In this document: positions 18,634-28,865 of the stretch, in pieces
Layout: every line of letters begins with the position of its first letter
Numbering within the stretch: position 1 is the stretch's first letter
Source of the DNA: CAVQBC01 sp963848415
Lineage (GTDB): Bacteria > Actinomycetota > Thermoleophilia > Solirubrobacterales > Solirubrobacteraceae
Direction of reading: 5' to 3'
Assembly (NCBI GenBank): GCA_963848415.1
Contig: CAWKDN010000002.1
Coordinates: forward strand, 248,001-312,000
DNA: 64,000 bases
Made by a program: the position numbers and the translations under genes
Notes under the pieces: model-generated
Database searches by the model: none
What the model was told of the DNA's origin: nothing
What the model saw: the letters and a program-made list of their open reading frames with translations, nothing else

Positions 18634-20186
18634 GTGCGGCTGCTCGTCTTCGCGGCGAACCTGCTCGACGGCTTCGGCGCCGTCCTCACGCCGACAGAAC
18701 CTGCTGCTGGCCGCCGTCGGCGTCACGCTCGGCACGCTCGTCGGCGTGCTGCCGGGGATCGGCCCGGCGCTGACGATCGCGCTGCTGCTGCCGATCACCT
18801 TCAACTTCGAGGACCCGGTCGGCGCCTTCATCCTCTTCGCCGGCATCTACGCGGGCGGCATGTACGGCGGCTCGACGACCTCGATCCTGCTCAACACGCC
18901 GGGCGAGTCGGCCTCGGTGGCGACCGCCATGGAGGGCTTCCAGATGGCCCGCCGCGGGCCGGGCGCGGGCGGCGCTGGCCACCGCGGCGGTCGGCTCGTT
19001 CGTGGCGGGGACGATCGGCATCGTCCTGCTCACGCTGCATCGCCGAGCCGGTCGCCGACCTCGCCGTGCGCTTCCGCGCCGAGGACTACTTCGCGCTGAC
19101 GCTGCTGGCCTTCGCCTCGGTGACCGCGCTGACCTCGCGGTCGCTGATCCGCGGCTTCATCGTCGCTGTCGGTCGGGCTGCTGATCGGCTTGGTGGGCAT
19201 CGACCAGCTGACCGGCCAGTCGCGGCTGACCTTCGGCGTCGACCAGCTCGGCAACGGGATCGACATCGTGATCGTGGCGGTCGGCCTGTTCGCGGTCGGC
19301 GAGGCGCTGCACATGGCCTCGCGGCTGCGCGGCGGCGGCGACGACGAGATCGTCGACCCCGAGGAGGAGATCGAGGGCAAGGGCCGCTGGCTGAGCCGCG
19401 ACGGACTGTGCGGCGCTCGTGGAAGCCGTGGCTGCGCGGCGCCGGCATCGGCTTCCCGTTCGGCGCGCTGCCGGCCGGCGGCGCCGAGGTGCCGACGTTC
19501 CTCTCCTACGCCGACCGAGAAGCGGCTCACCAAGCACCCCGAGGAGTTCGGCGAGGGCGCGATCGAGGGCGTGGCCGGGCCGGAGGCGGCGAACAACGCG
19601 TCGTTCTCCGGCACGCTCGTGCCGCTGCTCACGCTCGGCATCCCGACCTCGGCGACGGCGGCGATCATGCTCGCCGCCTTCCAGATCTTCAACCTGCAGC
19701 CGGGGCCGGAGCTGTTCACCAACAACAGCGAGCTGGTGTGGACGCTGATCGCCTCGCTCTACGTCGGCAACGTGATGCTGCTGGCTGCTCAACCTGCCGC
19801 TGATCCGCGTGTGGGTGAAGGTGCTCGAGGTCCCGCGGCCGCTGCTCTACGCGGGGATCCTCGTGTTCGCGACGCTCGGCGTCTACTCGCTGTCGGCGCA
19901 GCGTGACCGAGGTGATGGTGATGTACGCGATCGGCGTCATGGGGTTCTTCATGCGCCGCTACGACTTCCCGATCGCGCCGGTGATCCTCGGCGTGATCCT
20001 CGGGCCGCTGATGGAGACCCAGGCGCGCCGCGCGCTGGTCGGCTCCGGCGAGGACCTCGGCGTGTTCGTCGGGCGCCCGCTGACCGTCGTGCTGCTGCTG
20101 ATCGCGCTCGCCGCCTTCGTGCTGCCCCAGTGCCGGCGATCATGTCCTGGCGGCGCGGGCACGCCGGCTCGGGCGGCGACGACTAG
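18634..20186 (+). CDS. tctA: Tripartite tricarboxylate transporter large membrane subunit TctA (frameshifts)
   Basis: GTG at 18634, three bases after the tctB stop. Joined frames give the full TctA with its most conserved block VGVLPGIGPALTIALLLPIT, GGMYGGSTTSILLNTPGESA, FVAGTIGIVLLTL, AFASVTALTSRSLIRGFI, GIGFPFGALPAGGAEVPTFL, EGVAGPEAANNASFSGTLVP and LTLGIPTSATAAIML. The gene ends in PAIMSWRRGHAG. Around ten single-base insertions interrupt it. It forms the large channel subunit that imports a di- or tricarboxylate with H+ or Na+, together with TctB and the receptor TctC. Confidence 0.78.
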
Positions 20187-20225
20187 CGGCGGCGCGGAAG
20201 ACCCAGCGGCCCGCGGGCGGCCCGA

Positions 20226-23200
20226 TCAGCCCGGGTCAGGGGATGCGCGGGCGCCCCGCACCGGCGAGCAGGCGGCGGCGTGCGCCTCGCGCGCACCCGG
20301 CGCCGTGGCGACGACCTCGACGCAGAACCGGCGCCGGCCCGTGCGCGGCACCGTGCGGCTGAAGGTGATGTCGCGGGTGCGGCCGGCGCGCAGCTCGCGG
20401 ATCCGGGTCTGCTCGCCGCGGCTGAGCACGGTGAGGTCCCACAGCGACCGGAGCACGCGGCCGGTGCCGCGGCGGCGGTTGCGCACCCGCGCGGTGTAGC
20501 GGACCGTCTGTCCCTCCAGCACGCTGCTCGGGCCGCGGACCTTCAAGTCGAGACCCGGCCGGAGCTTGGAGCGAGGGCTGCTCTTGCGCTCGAGGTGGCT
20601 CATGTGGCCGTGCGGATGGCGGCGACAGCCCAGGCGGTGAGGAACGAGAATGCGGTGACGGGTGCGGCCGTCGCTGACCAGCAGCCTGGTCTCGGCCTCG
20701 AACGGCGGCGTCCTCACGGCCGTCGTCTCCGGCAGCGCGTGGCAGGCGCGCGGCGTCTGGAAGTGCACGCCCCCGATCTGCAGCGTGACCGCGACGCGGC
20801 CACGCGGGCCGGTGCGGCGCAGCTCCACGCGGACGCGCGGACGGCCGGCCGCGGTCGCGGTGAACCGGCCGGCGCCGGCGGGCTCGAGCGCGAGCGGCCG
20901 CGCCGCCCGCTTGCGGCTCAGGCGCGTGAGCTCGCCCAGACCCCCGTGCTCGTAGAGCAGGCGGTCGAGCCTGACGGTCGCGTCCCGGAGTCGGAGGCGG
21001 GGCGGGATCACCGCGGTGGCGCGCAGGTTCGCCCGGCTGCGGACCGCCCGGCGCTTGCCGTGGCCCCGCCGGCCGAGCGCCACCGGCGGCTCGGACCTCA
21101 CCTGGGCGGCAGTCGCCCTCGCGTCGTCGCCGGCGCACTGGGTGGCGGTGCCGGGCGGGCAGTCTTGCTGGTAGTAGACCGTGAAGTTCCCGGAATGGGT
21201 GCCGAAGCCCCACGTGTTGTTGGTGATGCTGGACTTCGGGTCCACGCCCGCCGAGCACTTGCCGAAGGTCCACGCCGTCGAGGACTTGCCCGGGACGTAG
21301 TTGCACTCCTCCGACAGCGGACCCCAGATCTTCTTCACGAAGTCGTCCGGGAGCTTGCTGTAGCTGCAGACGTTGGGGTTCCAGAAGTCGTCCCAGCACG
21401 GGTAGGAGTCGTTGACGTAGTTCGGCCCGAGCGCCGTGAAGTTCTGGCCGCCGCCGACCACGCCGAGCCCCGCCGTCACGCCTGAGGAGCACTTGCCCTC
21501 GTAGCCGTAGCCGTCGTAGCAGTTGGTGACCTTGTAGCGGTCGTAGAGCAGCGGGACCAGCGTCTTGTAGATCCAGGTGGCGAAGCCCTGGTTGGCCGCG
21601 CTCTGGATGCCGACCTTGTCGAAGTCCAGGCTCCCGTTCGTCCGGAGCTGGCTCACGAGCTGGAGCAGGCCGGGGTCCTCTCGCACCAGCTGGCTCTGCA
21701 CGATCAGCGACTTGTCGATCTCCGTCACCATCTGGGCGAACTGGGTCTGCAACCCACCGTAGGTCGTCGTGAAAGAGCTCGAGGCGGTGCTCGAGGCCGA
21801 GGGCAACGCCGAGAGGACGTAGGACTCCGTCGCCAGGGCCGCCCCCACCAGCGGGTTCGCGAAGGAGGTGAACGTGCCGAGGATCCCGAAGATCGCGCTC
21901 CACAGCGCCGTGACGTTGTACGTCGCCGGCGTCCCGGCCGCCGCCTGCAGGCCGAGGTCCTGCCCGATCGCCGGCAGGATCGCGCCCTGGGCGATGAAGA
22001 TCTCCTGCCGCAGGTCCGTGAGGGCGGTGAAGAACGCCACCACCTGCGTGGCGGCGTAGATCTCGGCGAGCGTCTGGTTGATCACCGTCTTCCAGTCCGC
22101 CGCGGTGAAGCCGCTGGTGCCGTCCGGCGGCGTGCAGGTCGTGAAGCTGGGCGGGTTCCCGGGCACCGCGCCGGTGCAGTTGGCGATGGAGGTGATTCCG
22201 GCGTTGAGCGTGGTCAGGTCAGACGCCTGGGGCGCGTTCTCCTGCGCCCACGAGTCGCGCACGCTGCTCGCGGTGCGCGCGATGACGCTCTTGGACTTGG
22301 CGAGCGTGGTGAGCGCCGCGAACGCGGCGTTCTGGCCGGCGGTCGGGAAGTCCGGATAGCCGTCCGGCAGATAGCGCTCCCACCCGCCCGTCTTGCGGCG
22401 ATCGTAGAAGAAGGTGCGAATCCCGTACGGCCCTCGCGCCACCACGTCCTCACGGCCGTCCCCGTCGACGTCGCCGGTCCGAATCGTGCCCCAGTAGGAG
22501 GGGTTCGTGGTCCACGGATCCTGCGCGAGCGCGAGCGGCGTCGCGGACGGCATCTTGCTCCAGGCCTTGCTCGCCGGGTCATACGTCCACGCCGACAGCG
22601 CCTTGCCGTCGAGCGCGAGCAGCTCGTCGCGGCCGTTGCCGTCGATGTCGGCCGGCTGCAGCGACAGCCACTGCCCCGGGCGTCTTCCAGTTGCCGCGGG
22701 TGAGGAGCGACGGCGCGACCGACGCGCCCAGCGTGGGGAGCCGCGTGAAGCCGCCCGCCGGGGTCCACTTGTAGACCCGGGCGCCGTCGGACGTGTGCGC
22801 GACCAGCTCCTGATCTCCCCCGCCGTCGATGTCGGCGGCCCGGAGCGTCGCGAAGTACAGGGCGCTCGTGCCGAGGCAGTCGGCGCTGCCCGAGCCCTTC
22901 GCGCCGGAGGCGGAGAACGGGCAGTCCGGGCCGCCGGCCACGTCGGCGAAGGGCCCCGACTTCAAGGCGCCGTTGGAGCTGCCCTTGAGCCGCGTCCAGC
23001 CCGAGAGGGGGTTCAGCTCGAAGGCCGAGATCCCGTACTTGTTGCGGCCGATGATGTCGTTGAGGCGGCCGGGCAGCCCTGCCGTGTCCTTGACGCTGAG
23101 GGCGGCGGCCTTGAGGCCGTAGAGGCAGGCCGGCGTCCCGCACTCCTGCGTCGAGAAGCCGGTGATGACCCCCTCGATCGCGTTCGGGTCCGGAACGCGC

Positions 23201-23964
23201 GACCAGGCGCCGTTCCGCCACACGTAGATCGCCATGGACGGCTGACCCGGGTTGCTGAGCTGGCGCGCGAAGAGGGCCGAGACCGCGGTCCCCTCCGGCG
23301 GAAAGCGTCCGACCCGGAACGGCGCGACCCCGATCGTCGGATACAGCGTGGGACTCCCGTAGTCCTCGGCGTCGGTGAACGGGCCCTGCGTGGCGATCCG
23401 CTTCCAGGTGCCGTCGTCGATGTTCTGGCCCGTGGACGGCTGGTACTGGAAGACCCGCATCCCGTCGCAGAAGCGCGCCAGGATCTCCTCCCCCGGCCGG
23501 CCGTCGATGTCCGCCGCCCGGAGCGTCGAGAAGTACCACGGGTTGCGCATGCTGCAGGGGTCGCCCTCGTTCGTGGGGGGAGGCGAGGCGAAGTCCGTCA
23601 GCACCTGGCGGTAGCCGTTGCCGTCGACCTGCGGCCGCCACTGGCCGAGCGTCGTGTCGAACCAGAAGATCTCCAGCCCGGCGTCGTTGCGCCCGATCAG
23701 CTCGTCGCGCCCGTCGCCGTTGACGTCGGCCAGCTGGATCGTCCCGTACTTCGAAGGGTCCGTCCACCCGCCGGCGTCCGTCCAGTTCGGGGACGTGAAG
23801 GTCGGGCCGCAATTGGAGAGGTCGCTGACGTCGGCGCTCGGGCAGCCGGCGACAGAAGCCGACGGCCAGACCGCGAGCGCGACGGCGACGAGCAACGACG
23901 CCAAAGCCAGCCGGGCGGCTCCCGGACCGAGCGCGAAGGTTGAAGTCGGGTCGGTGGCCTGCAT
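20226..23964 (-). CDS. Large secreted FG-GAP/VCBS-repeat protein with helical centre and CARDB-like tail (one frameshift)
   Basis: After a signal peptide (ASLLVAVALAVWPSASVAGC) come at least five FG-GAP/VCBS beta-propeller repeats with the calcium-type pattern: ADVNGDGRDELIGRNDAG, AADIDGRPGEEILARF, RAADIDGGGDQELVAHTS, ADIDGNGRDELLALDGKA and TGDVDGDGREDVVARGPYG. A 300-residue helical region follows (from TTLAKSKSVIARTASSVRDS), then a Cys/Trp/Tyr-rich section and a basic C-terminal part with a CARDB-like domain (SSVLEGQTVRYTARVRNR). The frame breaks once, at a C4G3 run at 22674-22680; removing one C makes a 1245-residue protein. The role is unknown; the repeats suggest a surface or extracellular propeller. 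The fusion of propeller and helical part is not one I recognise. Confidence 0.75.
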
Positions 23965-24100
23965 AGGAAGAGGAACCGCGGGTCAAGCCTGCTACACCGG
24001 TAAGTGGCTGTCAACCAACGGCACTCGAGAGCCGCCCCGCGCCGCCGCTGAGCTGGGGACTGTCAGCCGGCGGCGGCGGCGGAGGCGGCGGCGCGGGCGC

Positions 24101-25084
24101 CTACCACTGCGGCATCATCGCGGCGGGGTAGCGGCTGCCGTAGGCGCCGTGGGGCAGGATCTCCTGCACGCGCTCGAGGTCGGCCTCGTCGAGCGTGACC
24201 TCGGCGGCGGCGACGTTCTCCGCCAGGCGCTCGGGGCTGCGCGTGCCCGGGATCGGCACGATGTCCTCGCCCTGGGCCAGCAGCCACGCCAGCGCGAGCT
24301 GGGTGACGCTGACGTCCTTGGCCTCGGCGAGCTCGCGCAGCTGCCCGATCGCCTTGACGTTGGCCTCGTAGTTCTCGCCCTGCCAGCGCTCGTCCCAGCT
24401 GCGCATGTCGTCCTCGGGGTACTCGCTCGCCGGCTTGACCACGCCGGTCAGGAACCCGCGGCCGAGCGGCGAGTAGGGCACGAAGCCGATGCCCAGCTCG
24501 CGCAGCACCGGCAGGACGGCGTCCTCGACCGCGCGCTCGAAGATCGAGTACTCGGTCTGCAGCACCGACACCGGCTGGACGGCGTGGGCGCGGCGGATCA
24601 GGTCGGGGCCGGCCTCGGACATCCCGAAGAACCGGACCTTGCCGGCGTCGATGAGCTCCTTGACGGCCCCGGCGACGTCCTCGATCGGCACGTCGGGGTC
24701 GGGGCGGTGCTGGTAGAGGACGTCGACGTAGTCGGTGCCCAGGTAGCGCAGGCTGTTCTCGGCGACCTCGCGGATGTGCTCGGGCCGGCTGTCCATGTCG
24801 ACCCCGATCTCGCCGGAGAGGTCGAAGCCGAACTTGGTGGCGAGCACCACCTCGTCGCGGAAGCCCGCGACCGCGCGGCCGAGCAGCTGCTCGTTGGACC
24901 CGGTGCCCATGCCGTAGAGCTCGGCGGTGTCGAACATCGTCACGCCGAGCTCGAACGCGCGGCGGATCGTCGCGACGCTCTGCTCGTCGTCCTCGGTGGG
25001 CCCGTAGGCCATGGTCATGCCCATCGTGCCCAGGCCGATGGCCGAGGTCTCGAGGCCCTGGCGGCCGAGTGTGCGCTTCTGCAT
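24101..25084 (-). CDS. Aldo/keto reductase
   Basis: A 327-residue NADPH-dependent (beta/alpha)8 oxidoreductase. Visible marks are the N-terminus TLGRQGLETSAIGLGTMGM, the catalytic Asp/Tyr region MFDTAELYG, the catalytic Lys in LATKFGFD, the His region VLYQHRPDPDVPIED, and the cofactor-binding IPGTRSPERLAENVAA. The ATG at 25084 (MQKRT) begins the homologous part; six more codons upstream are open. A locally AT-rich stretch (AACTAAGTAACTGGTTGGTT, 25101-25120) precedes it and probably holds the promoter or an operator. The substrate is not predictable. Confidence 0.88.
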   Translation of the reverse strand: MQKRTLGRQGLETSAIGLGTMGMTMAYGPTEDDEQSVATIRRAFELGVTMFDTAELYGMGTGSNEQLLGRAVAGFRDEVVLATKFGFDLSGEIGVDMDSRPEHIREVAENSLRYLGTDYVDVLYQHRPDPDVPIEDVAGAVKELIDAGKVRFFGMSEAGPDLIRRAHAVQPVSVLQTEYSIFERAVEDAVLPVLRELGIGFVPYSPLGRGFLTGVVKPASEYPEDDMRSWDERWQGENYEANVKAIGQLRELAEAKDVSVTQLALAWLLAQGEDIVPIPGTRSPERLAENVAAAEVTLDEADLERVQEILPHGAYGSRYPAAMMPQW

Positions 25085-25100
25085 CAGGGTGCGGCTCCTC

Positions 25101-25120
25101 AACTAAGTAACTGGTTGGTT
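25101..25120 (-). promoter_or_regulatory. AT-rich promoter/operator candidate upstream of the aldo/keto reductase
   Basis: Bases 25101-25120 are about 60% A/T in a region above 70% G/C, between the divergent genes starting at 25084 (-) and 25179 (+). The repeated AGT/ACT steps and TTGGTTG give a regulator-site appearance. No clear consensus -10/-35 pair can be named. Confidence 0.35.
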
Positions 25121-25178
25121 GCACCCTAGCGCAGCCGCGACGCGCGGCTCGTGAGCAGGTGGTTAGCTGCCCGTCGCG

Positions 25179-26051
25179 ATGTCATTGCCGGGGTTCGTCG
25201 AGGAGCGCCGCGAGGTGGGAGAGGCGAGCTACCTCGTGGCCCAGGGCGGGGCCGGCGCCCCGGTGCTGCTGCTCCACGGCTTCCCGGAGACGCACGCCTG
25301 CTGGCGGGACGTCGCACCGCGGCTGGCGCGCGCCCATCGCGTCGTCGCCCCCGACCTGCGCGGCTACGGCGCCTCGCGGGCGCCGGCGGGCGGCCCGCAC
25401 GGCGAGGGCTACAGCAAGCGCGAGCAGGCGGCCGAGCTCGCCGCGCTGATGTCGGGGCTCGGCCACGAGCGCTTCGCGGTCGCCGGCCACGACCGCGGCG
25501 CGCGCGTGGCCTACCGCCTCGCGCTCGACCACCCCGGCCGGGTGACGCGCGCAGCGCTGGTCAACGTGGTGCCGACGCTCGAGCAGTTCGAGCGCATGGG
25601 CGCCGGGCCGTCGCTCGGCTACTGGCCGTGGTTCCTGCTGGCCCAGCCCGCGCCGTTCCCGGAGCGGATGATCGCGGCCGACCCCGCGGGCCTGCTCGAG
25701 CACGTCTTCGCCACGTGGGCGAGCCGGCCCGCGGCCATCGACGAGGCGAGCCGCGGCGCCTACCTGCAGGCGATGACCCCGGACACGATCGCGGCGATGT
25801 GCGCCGACTACCGCGCGAGCTTCCACCTCGACCGCGTCCACGACGCCAGCGACCGCGACGCCGGGCGCCGGATCGGCGCTCCCGTGCTGCTCGTCACCGG
25901 CGAGGACGAGACCCAGCTCGCCGACGCTCCCGCCGTCTGGCGCGCCTGGACCGAGGACCTGCGCGCGGTGACGGTGCCCGGTGGTCACTTCGTCCCGGAA
26001 GAGGCGCCCGAGGCGCTGGCCGAGGCGCTCGAGACCTTCCTCGCCGGGTAG
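25179..26051 (+). CDS. Alpha/beta hydrolase, epoxide hydrolase/haloacetate dehalogenase type
   Basis: A 290-residue alpha/beta hydrolase. The oxyanion motif is LLLHGFPETHACWRDVAP, the dehalogenase-like loop is APDLRGYGASRAP, and the nucleophile elbow GHDRGARVAYRLALDHP carries Asp rather than Ser, as in epoxide hydrolases and haloacetate dehalogenases. The catalytic His is in GGHFVPEEAPE. Asp as nucleophile points to an alkyl-enzyme mechanism. Substrate unknown. It is followed after 9 bases by the DUF2231 gene, probably in one operon. Confidence 0.85.
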   Translation: MSLPGFVEERREVGEASYLVAQGGAGAPVLLLHGFPETHACWRDVAPRLARAHRVVAPDLRGYGASRAPAGGPHGEGYSKREQAAELAALMSGLGHERFAVAGHDRGARVAYRLALDHPGRVTRAALVNVVPTLEQFERMGAGPSLGYWPWFLLAQPAPFPERMIAADPAGLLEHVFATWASRPAAIDEASRGAYLQAMTPDTIAAMCADYRASFHLDRVHDASDRDAGRRIGAPVLLVTGEDETQLADAPAVWRAWTEDLRAVTVPGGHFVPEEAPEALAEALETFLAG

Positions 26052-26060
26052 CACCCCGCC

Positions 26061-26648
26061 ATGGCCACCACCGCTCCGCCCACCGCCCTGGTCGAGCGCC
26101 TCGAGTCCGCCGCGGCGCTCGACGCTCCTGCCCGCGCCGTCGCCGGCAAGATCCGCAAGCTCATCCCCGAGGGCGCGCCCAAGGACGCCCTCAGCGGTCG
26201 CTGGCTGGGCCACGCCGTGCATCCGGTGCTCACCGACGTCCCCATCGGCGCCTGGACCAGCTCGCTGATGCTCGACTGGGTCGGCGGCACCGACAGCCGG
26301 ACGGCGGCGGACCGGCTGCTGCTGATCGGCGTGCTGGCGGCGGGCGGCACCGTCGCCACAGGTTGGTCGGACTGGGCCGACGCCGAGGAGCGCAGCGCGG
26401 CCGTGCGTCGTGCCGGCCTGGTGCACGCCGCGACGAACGCGGCCGCGACCTGGCTGATGCTCGGTTCCTACGTCGCGCGCAAGCGCGGCGCCCGCGGCCG
26501 CGGCAAGCTGCTCTCGCTCGCGGGCTCGGGTCTGCTGGGCGCGGGCGGCTGGCTCGGCGGGCACCTCAGCTACACGCTCGGGGTCGGCGTCGCCGCCGAC
26601 GCGCCGGCGGCCGGCCTGCAGGCGTCGACGAAGGCCCCGGCGGGCTAG
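26061..26648 (+). CDS. DUF2231 membrane protein
   Basis: A 195-residue integral membrane protein of the DUF2231 family. The diagnostic segment LGHAVHPVLTDVPIGAW is at about residues 53-69, and conserved His residues recur near WSDWADA and LVHAATN. About four membrane helices are visible. The conserved His in helices suggests metal or heme binding, but this has not been shown as far as I know. It is downstream of and close to the epoxide-hydrolase-type gene. Confidence 0.85.
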   Translation: MATTAPPTALVERLESAAALDAPARAVAGKIRKLIPEGAPKDALSGRWLGHAVHPVLTDVPIGAWTSSLMLDWVGGTDSRTAADRLLLIGVLAAGGTVATGWSDWADAEERSAAVRRAGLVHAATNAAATWLMLGSYVARKRGARGRGKLLSLAGSGLLGAGGWLGGHLSYTLGVGVAADAPAAGLQASTKAPAG

Positions 26649-27313
26649 GCGAGGCGGTCGAGCACGACGGCCAGCCTGCCCGGCATCTCGATCATCGGGA
26701 AGTGGCCGGACGGCAGCTCGATCGGCTCGACGCCGAGGAGCTCACCGGCCATGAAGCGCGTCCAGGCCGGCTCGAACAGCTCGTCCTCGGCCGCGAGGAC
26801 GACGGCGGTCGCAACGTCCGGGTGGCGCTCGAGCGGGAACGCCTCGGGCGCCGGGGCCATCGGCCGCAGGCGCGCTGCGAGCGCGTGGGCCAGGTCCGGG
26901 TCGAGCCGTCCGTACATCGCCGTCACGGCGGCATCCGGCTCCCACGTCGACACGCCCCGCTCGTCCTGGCTGGGCCAGGGGAACCCTGGCCGCGTCCGGC
27001 GGGGCGCGCCGGGCGGCGGCGGCAGACCGCCCAGGCGCGGGCACAGGTGCACGACCGTGGCGGTATCCACCTCGGCTGCCAGGACGGTGGCGTAGTCCGA
27101 GCCGAGCGAGTGCCCGGCGATCACGACCGGGCCGCCGGCGGCCGACACCAGCTCGACCGCGGGGGCGAGGCGGGCGGCGTAGCCGGCGTCGGGGTCGTGC
27201 AGCGGCAGGTCAGGCGCGATCGCCACGTGGCCGCGAGCGCGCAGCTCGTTCGACAGCTCGTGCCAGCACGAGCTGTCGTGCCACGCGCCGTGGAGCAGGC
27301 AGAAGGTGCTCAT
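26645..27313 (-). CDS. Alpha/beta hydrolase (serine esterase type)
   Basis: A 222-residue alpha/beta hydrolase. It has FCLLHGAWHDSSCWHELSNE at the N-terminus, the nucleophile elbow GHSLGSDYATVLAA, and the catalytic His in SGHFPMIEMPGRLA. Starting from the ATG at 27313 (MSTFC), the length fits the small methylesterase-like group (salicylate or pyrethroid esterase-like). Its stop overlaps that of the convergent DUF2231 gene by four bases. Substrate unknown. Confidence 0.83.
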   Translation of the reverse strand: MSTFCLLHGAWHDSSCWHELSNELRARGHVAIAPDLPLHDPDAGYAARLAPAVELVSAAGGPVVIAGHSLGSDYATVLAAEVDTATVVHLCPRLGGLPPPPGAPRRTRPGFPWPSQDERGVSTWEPDAAVTAMYGRLDPDLAHALAARLRPMAPAPEAFPLERHPDVATAVVLAAEDELFEPAWTRFMAGELLGVEPIELPSGHFPMIEMPGRLAVVLDRLA

Positions 27314-27410
27314 CACCCGCAACGCTAGGTCAGCGATGCCGGGGGCGCATCGGTAGAACCGCCGTGATCTCGCGGCCGGATCGCCGGGTTCCTCCGGTCA
27401 CACGCACCAC

Positions 27411-27448
27411 GACGACGGGGGTCTCCTTCCGTGGAGACCCCCGTCGTC
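27411..27448. terminator. Strong hairpin terminator
   Basis: A perfect 16-bp stem: GACGACGGGGGTCTCC at 27411-27426 pairs with GGAGACCCCCGTCGTC at 27433-27448 across the loop TTCCGT. It lies just after the stop of the beta-propeller gene (27481, minus strand) and before the esterase gene. No T-tract follows on either side. Confidence 0.8.
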
Positions 27449-27480
27449 CCGACGGTACGCCCGGCCCCTCCGCTCGCCGC

Positions 27481-28689
27481 TCAGGCCGCCGGCGGCTGGT
27501 CAAGGAACGCGACCAGCCGGCGGTCAGGGTGCCGGCCGTGCCGGCTGAGCACGACGCGCAGCGTCCCGCCGTAGTCGACGACCTCGGCGACGTACTTGCG
27601 GATCGCGTCCGGCCGGCCCTTCCTCGCCCAGCGATCGGCGAGGCGCCGGGCCGCGCCGCAGCCCATCCCGTTCGCGCGGACGTCGCGGACGCCGGGGTCG
27701 GCGTCGCCGAGGTCGCCGCAGCGGCGCTTCGTGTCCGGGGCGGGGATGGCCTGCCAGTCCGGCGACTGGTCGAGCGACTCGTGCTGGGTGAGGTTGCGGA
27801 GCCAGACGCCGTCGGTGGTCATCACGTTGACGTCCGTGTGGTCCTCGTCGACGCCGCTGGAGTAGGCGAACATCGTGCCGTCCGGCGACCAGGCGGCGCC
27901 CTCGTCGTGGACCGCGTTTCGGGTGATCTGCACGGGGTCGCTGCCGTCGGCGTCCATGACCCAGAGCTCCCGGTCGCCCTCCGGGTTCTCGCCGCGGTCG
28001 GCGGTGCTCTCGAAGGCGATGCGCGTCCCGTCCGGCGACCACGCCGGGCCGGTGTCCTGCTTGCCGGGGGCGTCGAAGAGCGTCGTCAGCCCGGTCCCGT
28101 CCGCGTTCATCACCTGAATCGCGCGGTCGGTGTCTCCGACCGGCGAGACGACCGTCGTGAACAGGATGCGGCCCAGGTCCGGCGAGAAGCTGGGATAGAG
28201 CTGCGCGCCGGGCGGGTCGTGCAGCAGCGCGGGGTCCTCGCCGCCGACCCCCATCCGCCAGAAGCTCGAGACGAGGCCGGGCCCGCTGCGACGGAACATG
28301 ATCGCGCTGCGGTCGGGGAACCAGGAGGGCTGGCTGGAGGCCTGGCCTTCCGGGGTGAAGGTGAGCCGCTGCCCGTCCGGGCCGGACGCCGGCATGCGTG
28401 CGACCTCGTAGTTGATGCGCGAGCCGGGCCTGCGGATCCGGTAGGCGATCTCCAGCCCGTCGGGCGACCAGTCGGACTGCGCGTCGTCGGCGGGGTTGCT
28501 GGTCAGCTGCCTGAGGTCGGTCCCGTCGTGACCGACGGTGAAGATGTCGCCGATCCGGTCCGCCGGAGGGTTGTTGCGGAAGCTCGAGAAGGCGATCCGG
28601 CCGTTGAAGACGTCGGCCGAGGCCGTGTCCGCGATCGATCCCGCGATGCCCACCGCCGCGGCGACAGCGGCAACTCGGCGCACGTTCAT
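27481..28689 (-). CDS. Secreted TolB-like beta-propeller (WD40/PD40 repeats)
   Basis: A 402-residue exported protein. The ATG at 28689 starts a signal peptide (RRVAAVAAAVGIAGSIADTA) and has a G-rich site just upstream. It contains five or six PD40 repeats of the TolB type: SDWSPDGLEIAY, PSWFPDRSAIMF, PSFSPDLGRILF, PAWSPDGTRIAFES, AAWSPDGTMFAYSS and SPDWQAIP, each preceded by a D-G turn such as MNADGTGL or MDADGSDP. After the propeller comes a separate Cys-containing tail (RRCGDLGDADPGVRDVRANG, then MGCGAARRLADRWARKG). The role is likely binding outside the cell; no enzyme site is visible. The strong hairpin at 27411-27448 ends transcription. Confidence 0.85.
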   Translation of the reverse strand: MNVRRVAAVAAAVGIAGSIADTASADVFNGRIAFSSFRNNPPADRIGDIFTVGHDGTDLRQLTSNPADDAQSDWSPDGLEIAYRIRRPGSRINYEVARMPASGPDGQRLTFTPEGQASSQPSWFPDRSAIMFRRSGPGLVSSFWRMGVGGEDPALLHDPPGAQLYPSFSPDLGRILFTTVVSPVGDTDRAIQVMNADGTGLTTLFDAPGKQDTGPAWSPDGTRIAFESTADRGENPEGDRELWVMDADGSDPVQITRNAVHDEGAAWSPDGTMFAYSSGVDEDHTDVNVMTTDGVWLRNLTQHESLDQSPDWQAIPAPDTKRRCGDLGDADPGVRDVRANGMGCGAARRLADRWARKGRPDAIRKYVAEVVDYGGTLRVVLSRHGRHPDRRLVAFLDQPPAA

Positions 28690-28865
28690 GGTGAAACCCC
28701 CTTCGGATGGCTCACACGCTCGGCCGGCATCCTTGCGCCGGCCGGCGGACGACGGGAGCGCCCAAAGGTGGCGATCGGGCTCCACCTGACCGGACCGACG
28801 ATGATTCTGAGGGCGGCAGCGGGTCTGAGCTTGCGGCCGGAGCTGAACGAGAGAAGGAGCGAGCC

